A stretch of DNA of 64,000 bases. It comes from Heterodera schachtii. Taxonomy: Eukaryota; Nematoda; Chromadorea; Rhabditida; Heteroderidae. Shown here piece by piece: positions 59,649 to 64,000 of the stretch. Position 1 is the first letter of the stretch, and each line of letters starts with the position of its first letter. The position numbers and the translations under genes are program-made. Where the stretch lies: contig SIJG01000047.1 of assembly GCA_023374025.1 (NCBI GenBank), positions 967,229 to 1,031,228 on the forward strand. The letters run 5' to 3'. A model generated the notes under the pieces. It ran no database searches. It worked only from the letters and a program-made list of their open reading frames with translations, and was not told the origin of the DNA.

Positions 59649-61225
59649 CTTCCCAACGACTGGGGAAGTTTTAAGAATTTCTGTCCAGAAAAGACAGAAG
59701 TTCGACCAAACCAAAAAGGCTTTTAAGGAAAAAGAATCTTTCCTTAATTCCCTTACAAAAAAAGGGAAATTCTAATCCAAATTTATTTGAAAATTAAATT
59801 TAAAACATAAAAATGCAAAGGGAAAAAGGGACAAATTTTGCTTCACAATATCGATTAACTGCTCATTCATTTACATTAGCCGAATGAATGCTAGGGCTGC
59901 CTTTTATAGGCGAACCCCGGAGGAGGCGGGAGAGGGGGATGAATCATCACAAATAAATATTATTTCAAAACAAAATTGATCGGTTAATCAATTTTGGTCG
60001 CTTTGGCGACAAATTCCGGGGGCCGTCAATGCTTGCAGTGTCGGCGTTTCTTCGGCTCATCTGATGAGGAAGATGGCGACGACGAGTGATTGTGGCAATG
60101 GCAGCAGCACCTCTTTCTTCGCCCCAGGGGTTCGGTGTTCCCCCCAGTCAAAAAGGGAGGAAGAATGTCCATTCTCTCCTTTTTAACGGGAGAAATTGGC
60201 CCCCACGCACCTCCAACACCCGCAACTCCTCCACGGACTGTTGTGGCCAAAGTGTCCACTGTTGATTGCAGTGCCCGCACTGCCTCCACGATGGAAAAAG
60301 TGGCGCCCGGCACTCCGTACCCACTCGTGCCAGCTCTCCCTTCCGTGGAGATCCTCGTAAAACCGGAGAGGTCCGGTTTCACTGAGACTGACCGATTGGA
60401 TAATTCGGTCATTTCAGTCAAATTGGGGAGCGCAAAACCTTTTTTCGGTTTTGTCTCCGCGCTGCCGGAGGAGTGAAGACCCGGGAGGCTTGATTCCGTG
60501 GTTGCCACCTCCGAAACCGGAGATGGCGAAACCGGAGATGGCTTTCTCGCGGCGATCTGAAGCCGAGGCACACCTCGGCCACGTTTCTCCAATTTTGGAG
60601 GTCTCCGTTCGGAGACCTCTTTGGCCTCCGTTTCGAGGAGAGCCAAATCCTTCCCTTTTCGGCGGACTGTTGGACCTACCGCCGCATCCTCCATTTCCAC
60701 ATTAATGTCTTTGATCCCTCTTTGACAAAGAGGGAGAGGCGAGAGCGGGGACAAAGGAGCGGAGGTGTCATAGGGAGTCGTGTCTCCTTCGCTTGGTGAT
60801 CGTGGGGACGGGGAAGAATTGTCCATTTTGAGTGGGGGAGGGCGAATTTTCCTCTGCCCCATGTCACTATGCTTATATAGCATAGGCAAGTCCTCCCCTT
60901 GGGGGCGTGACTTCATTATTTCCCACGGAAAAATTTGATGACTCATTGAGTCATCTTCTTTTGGCATTCCTCCCAAAGAGGGGTGAACGGACCTTTCCAG
61001 TCCATTTGCCGACTGATTAACCGGTGAATAACGGACCGGAAAGGTTATATGAGATGCTCCCGCCACTGGGGCAAAGACCATCATTAAGAAAATTACAAAA
61101 ACGGTTGGAATTCGGCTCGGACTATTATCCGAGCTTTGGTTTTTTGTCTTTTCCAACCGTCGTTGTTCACCCCTGTTCCTCCCTTGAATAGGGGGGTGCC
61201 CTAAGCCCCTCAAAGGCTCAGGGGA
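59649..61225. other. GC-rich, hairpin-dense block
   Basis: Perfect or near-perfect stems: 59,649-59,668; 59,679-59,699 (7 bp); 59,723-59,747 (9 bp, TTAAGGAAA/TTTCCTTAA); 59,748-59,768 (7 bp); 59,972-59,995 (9 bp, AAAATTGAT/ATCAATTTT); 60,360-60,379 (8 bp, AAACCGGA); 60,389-60,411 (7 bp, TGACCGA); 60,433-60,453 (7 bp); 60,562-60,579 (7 bp, GCCGAGG); 60,598-60,619 (10 bp, GAGGTCTCCG); 60,715-60,735 (10 bp, TCCCTCTTTG); 60,937-60,955 (8 bp, GATGACTC); 61,206-61,224. Most fall inside the ORF below. The block ends at GGGGA followed by the TAAAAGTTGG of the segmental duplicate. Confidence 0.7.
59905..59916 (-). promoter_or_regulatory. TATA-box-like motif
   Basis: On the - strand CCTATAAAAGGC is a strong TATA-type sequence in a GC-richer context, directed away from the upstream ORF. 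It could be a promoter within a repeat unit, such as a terminal repeat of a retroelement; nothing downstream to the left codes for protein. Confidence 0.3.
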
Positions 61226-61282
61226 TAAAAGTTGGAAACAATCGGCACAGAGAAAAAGAGTACACATAATGTATGGGCACAA
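60026..61282 (-). CDS. GC-rich 418-codon ORF, unknown; mobile-element-like
   Basis: I do not recognise this protein. It is by far the longest open frame in the window, and its GC-rich codons are foreign to the neighbourhood. Residues 1-20 come from the segmental duplicate (61,225 onward), so the true start may be internal. Residues 59-75 (IPTVFVIFLMMVFAPVA) are hydrophobic, like a signal peptide or membrane anchor, with AGA following. Residues 140-290 are rich in Ser, Pro, Arg and Lys with low complexity. A short heptad-like stretch (IVEAVRALQSTVDTLATTV) lies near residue 335. The end is Cys/His/Lys-rich (RRKRCCCHCHNH, KKRRHCKH). No catalytic motif is visible. Two long opposite-strand ORFs overlap it, so openness alone is weak evidence. 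A structural-type ORF of a retroelement is possible. Confidence 0.4.
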   Translation of the reverse strand: MCPYIMCTLFLCADCFQLLSPEPLRGLGHPPIQGRNRGEQRRLEKTKNQSSDNSPSRIPTVFVIFLMMVFAPVAGASHITFPVRYSPVNQSANGLERSVHPSLGGMPKEDDSMSHQIFPWEIMKSRPQGEDLPMLYKHSDMGQRKIRPPPLKMDNSSPSPRSPSEGDTTPYDTSAPLSPLSPLPLCQRGIKDINVEMEDAAVGPTVRRKGKDLALLETEAKEVSERRPPKLEKRGRGVPRLQIAARKPSPVSPSPVSEVATTESSLPGLHSSGSAETKPKKGFALPNLTEMTELSNRSVSVKPDLSGFTRISTEGRAGTSGYGVPGATFSIVEAVRALQSTVDTLATTVRGGVAGVGGAWGPISPVKKERMDILPPFLTGGNTEPLGRRKRCCCHCHNHSSSPSSSSDEPKKRRHCKH

Positions 61283-61597
61283 ATAAAACGAAAAATGGAA
61301 CCACTGACAATGAGAAATGGTTGGAATTTTACATTTGGTGTACCGTTTTTGATAAAGGTAGAAATTAATTGTTAATTAGTACTAATTAACTAAGGGTTGC
61401 CATTCGTTCTTAGATGCCAAGTACGTGTCCTTGGAATTTGACTCTCTTCCTTGGAAATAAAAAAGTTCTTGGATGCCAAGGACGTCCTTGGAAATGAGCA
61501 CTTAAAAAATGGAAAAAAATAATCTAGAAGAAATATGAAAAATTCTTGAATTTATAACATATTTGGCGCAGAATCTGGTATTAAATTTCACAAAAGT
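61225..61597. repeat. Segmental duplicate, copy 2 (partner 55,944-56,310)
   Basis: Near-identical to the partner, including the left third of the GGGTTGCCAT foldback element. After CACAAAAG it changes to TTCCACGTACCGTAGGGCCC then CCGCTGCGGGACCG, a GC-rich end of another repeat. Confidence 0.9.
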
Positions 61598-62378
61598 TCC
61601 ACGTACCGTAGGGCCCCCGCTGCGGGACCGTAATTTGTCTAAATGGGAAAAATGATGATTGGACGCTTCGTGAATTCTTTTCAGAATTGACGCTTTTAAA
61701 AAATCCACTATGGCTTTCCATAAATTCGCTAAGCAACCAGAAAATGAAAAAACTAAATTTGTGATTTATTTATTTTGGTGGAAATTTTAAAATTGCAATC
61801 AAAAGTTCAAAATTTTTCCTCTGTTGGAATTTAAAAATAACAAATAATTTTATGAATATCCAGGAAATAGGAAAATAGAAAGGAATATTTTCAAAACATA
61901 TGTTTATACTTATCCAATTTCATAATAATTATTCTTTTTATTATTATTATTTTGGTAAAAATTTGTTAATAATTCCAATCAAAACTTCAAAATTTTTCTT
62001 AGTGAAAAATTTTTCGGCAGCGAATACAGTTTTTTTCAGTAACAGTCATTACCGGTATCGGTTGAAGTGAAAAGTACCGCACCATTAAATGCAATCAATT
62101 TTATATTATTTGTATCATTCTATAGCCTTTAAGTCTTCTATGATATTTTAATAATCTGGCCATTCGAAATCTTTAAATGAATTATACTTCCGGGATTTGG
62201 ATGAAAAATCCCCCATTTTATTGAGTACATCATATGTAAATATTATCTAATTAAAAAGAATGTTTTACAATCTTTTTACTAAACATCGCGCAAACAATTT
62301 TATAATTTTTTAGTAAATGTCAAAAAATCCTTTAATATTTTAAAGCCTATAAAAAATGTTTCAAAAAGAACCATTTAC
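61598..62378. other. Downstream region of the nuclear receptor gene
   Basis: This should hold the last exon(s) of the receptor on the - strand, but none is convincing. One candidate is a short frame near 62,150-62,195 reading FRMARLLKYHRRLKG, which would fit the helix 10-11 end of such a domain, but its phase does not join the exon ending at 62,379. Otherwise A+T-rich DNA with no gene seen. Confidence 0.4.
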
Positions 62379-63719
62379 CTGCACAACACTCATTAACAAC
62401 GCAGAATATTTCTCCGCTTCGCCGTACAATAATTTTTGTGCCTGATCACTAAGCCCTGGCGAAACTAAAATTTTGTTACTATATTCAATAGACCTATTCA
62501 CTCTTTTTTAGCCATTAAAATTTCTAAAAAAATATTTAAAAAACTTTGTTCGAGAGAAATTTTTTAATTTTTTTGCCATAATTTTTTTATAATTTTGCAG
62601 GCTAATGAGAATGTTTAATGTCATCGAATATTTAATAAAATTATTCATTTCGTTGTTTCTAAGAAAAGATAAAAAAGTTAAACTCAAACTAACCAGTTCG
62701 CACCGAAAAATTAACTCATTTAGTTTAATTGTTTATTTAATTTTATGCCTTTGCTGACCCATATGTGAGTAAATGATCGCTCGAATAAGTACAAATTCTT
62801 CATTGCTCAGTTTTAAACGGACGAATGGCTGAATCGCATTACAAAACAATTTTTCACACATTCTCATGATACTGAAATTTCAAAAATATTCAATTATATG
62901 AAAATAAATTTAAATAATCATTGACACACATTGTATCTTGCTTATAAAATGAATCCTCGAAGATCTTAATTGGCATTACACCATCTGGTGTGCACAGGAC
63001 GTCACATTTTTGTTGCACCGAATAGAAACTGCTGCACAACACATACAATGGCATCGCAATATTACTGCACAGGGCAATCTTTGCAATGGGAATTAATTGT
63101 ATATAAAAATAAATTTAATTAATAAATACGGTAATTCCTATAATACAGCCCCCCTCTGAATCAGACCCCCCCATCTGAAACAAACTCTCTTTTTACGAGG
63201 GATTGCGAAATACGCCTCCCCCCCCCCCATGAAATAAAGCCCCCCTTTTAAGGGAGCTGAAAGATAAAGCCCTCGGGGGTTCTATTTCAAAAATACGGTA
63301 TTTTGTTATTTTTTTAAATTCCTGTACCTTGTCATTGTTGTCAAGCTGCTCAAAGAATGGAAAAGTTTTGCCAATTTCGAATACACATAACAAATCCATG
63401 ACCACGGGTGTTGGCCTTACAAAGAAGGGCCCAAACTGACGTACTTTTTCAAGATATGTTGCTGGATATGATTGGTTCGGTTTACTCTTAATTTTAAGGA
63501 TTCATTAATTTTTTTTTTTGTTAAAACATTTACCGAAAATTTGTTGGCCAATTCGATCAAATTCAATTTTCGTGAAAAAATTGACTCAAATGTATCACAT
63601 TGTGTATAAAATAATTCTGGAATTGGCGTCTTTGAGTAGCGAATTCGGCGCACTTTCTCCTCAATTTGCAGCAAATTTTTCATCACAATCAAATTGATCA
63701 ACTCTTTTTGTTCAGGTGC
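62379..63719 (-). CDS. Nuclear hormone receptor, ligand-binding domain (partial, five exons)
   Basis: Exons in transcript order: 63719-63534, 63486-63328, 63078-62930, 62871-62759, 62455-62379. Phases agree at all four junctions. The translation follows a nematode nuclear-receptor LBD: APEQKELINLIVMKN, KTPIPELFYTQCDTFESIF, then DLLCVFEIGKTFPFFEQL (helix 3 signature), then LDNNDK joined to IALCSNIAMPLYVLCSSF (helices 4-5), CDVLCTPDG, KLSNEEFVLIRAIIYSHMG (helices 7-8) and LSDQAQKLLYGEAEKYSALL (helix 9). The DNA-binding domain lies upstream, beyond the window end; the final AF-2 exon was not found. A ligand-regulated transcription factor acting in the nucleus is the family role. The acceptor at 63,079 is weak. 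Confidence 0.85.
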
Positions 63720-63799
63720 CTAAAATGCATAATATTTTTCTTTTTTCTGGTGAGACTGAATATTGAAATTCCAAATTAATAAGACTCTTTTTGAGAGTC

Positions 63800-64000
63800 T
63801 GGTTGGTGCTATGACGTTACTCAAAAACCATCAAAATGGGCTTTACTCAAAAAACCATCAAAATAAAATTTTGATATAACTTTGCTCAAAAGAAATTATA
63901 TCATTCGATAGCCCGTAATGTTTTCTACTAGCTTGCAACATTTCAAAAAGTTTAGCCAAGTTTAAAGAAAGTTATGACCAAAAATGCTCAAGAAAATTTC
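63800..64000. repeat. CCATCAAAT-family foldback element, left part, in a receptor intron
   Basis: GGTGCTATGACGTTACTCAA, AAACCATCAAAATGGG, AACTTTGCTCAAA, GCTTGCAACATTTC and AAAGTTATGACCAAAAATG follow the arm sequence of the element at 13,074-13,834. The element runs out of the window. Confidence 0.6.

Noticed and set aside
60090..60705. 128- and 84-codon + strand ORFs
   Set aside because: Shadows of the 418-codon - strand frame in GC-rich DNA; no start context or domain. The - strand frame is itself only tentative.
61502..61708. 68-codon ORF (DFLKASILKRIHEASNHH) as last receptor exon
   Set aside because: Half of it is the segmental duplicate, and the sequence does not fit the AF-2 end of a ligand-binding domain.
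1..64000. CRISPR array, operons, bacterial features
   Set aside because: No regularly spaced identical repeats with unique spacers and no prokaryotic gene structure; the window is eukaryotic.

Overview
The window is nuclear DNA of a nematode, very A+T-rich (roughly four fifths by eye). The evidence is a nuclear hormone receptor ligand-binding domain split over short exons, a 16-exon secreted protease gene with GT..AG introns that all agree in phase, a spliced-leader-1-like sequence, and decayed BTB/POZ pieces of a type common in plant-parasitic tylenchids. A tylenchid (clade IV) nematode is my best inference; the species cannot be told. Most of the DNA is non-coding: decayed transposons, foldback elements and A+T-rich repeats.

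Layout. 1-9,030: T-skewed, gene-free DNA with short GC-richer islands. 9,030-11,740: remnants of a TIR element and a large foldback element. 12,115-21,872: six decayed copies (four + strand, two - strand) of one gene family coding for a small protein with a signal peptide and three helix-turn-helix-like repeats, with an SL1-like sequence just upstream of the fifth copy. 22,724-33,664 (- strand): the one complete-looking gene, 16 exons and 774 residues. It has a signal peptide, a chitinase-like GH18 domain that appears to have lost its catalytic strand, a linker, and a trypsin-fold protease whose catalytic serine is a cysteine (GDCGGPL). Its introns hold several transposons, two with perfect 8-bp target duplications. 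33,824-34,016: a MULE-like MITE with a 9-bp target duplication. 34,180-41,966: CT-rich element copies and A-skewed DNA. 41,967-42,652: assembly gap. 42,653-52,240: A-skewed gene-free DNA with a foldback GC-rich island and a tandem duplication of more than 1 kb. 52,240-59,600: T-skewed DNA with foldback elements, a BTB pseudogene, a MITE and segmental duplicates. 59,640-61,225: an isolated GC-rich block holding a 418-codon ORF and packed with perfect hairpins. 62,379-63,719 (- strand): five exons of a nuclear hormone receptor whose 5' part lies beyond the window.

The genes do not form an operon. The protease fusion is predicted to be secreted and N-glycosylated. The HTH-repeat family looks like a secreted, transposase-derived family, but every copy here is broken. 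The A/T skew changes sign between blocks, and a backbone repeat near 0.3-0.8 kb recurs inverted at 36.7-37.3 kb, so orientation and skew go together.
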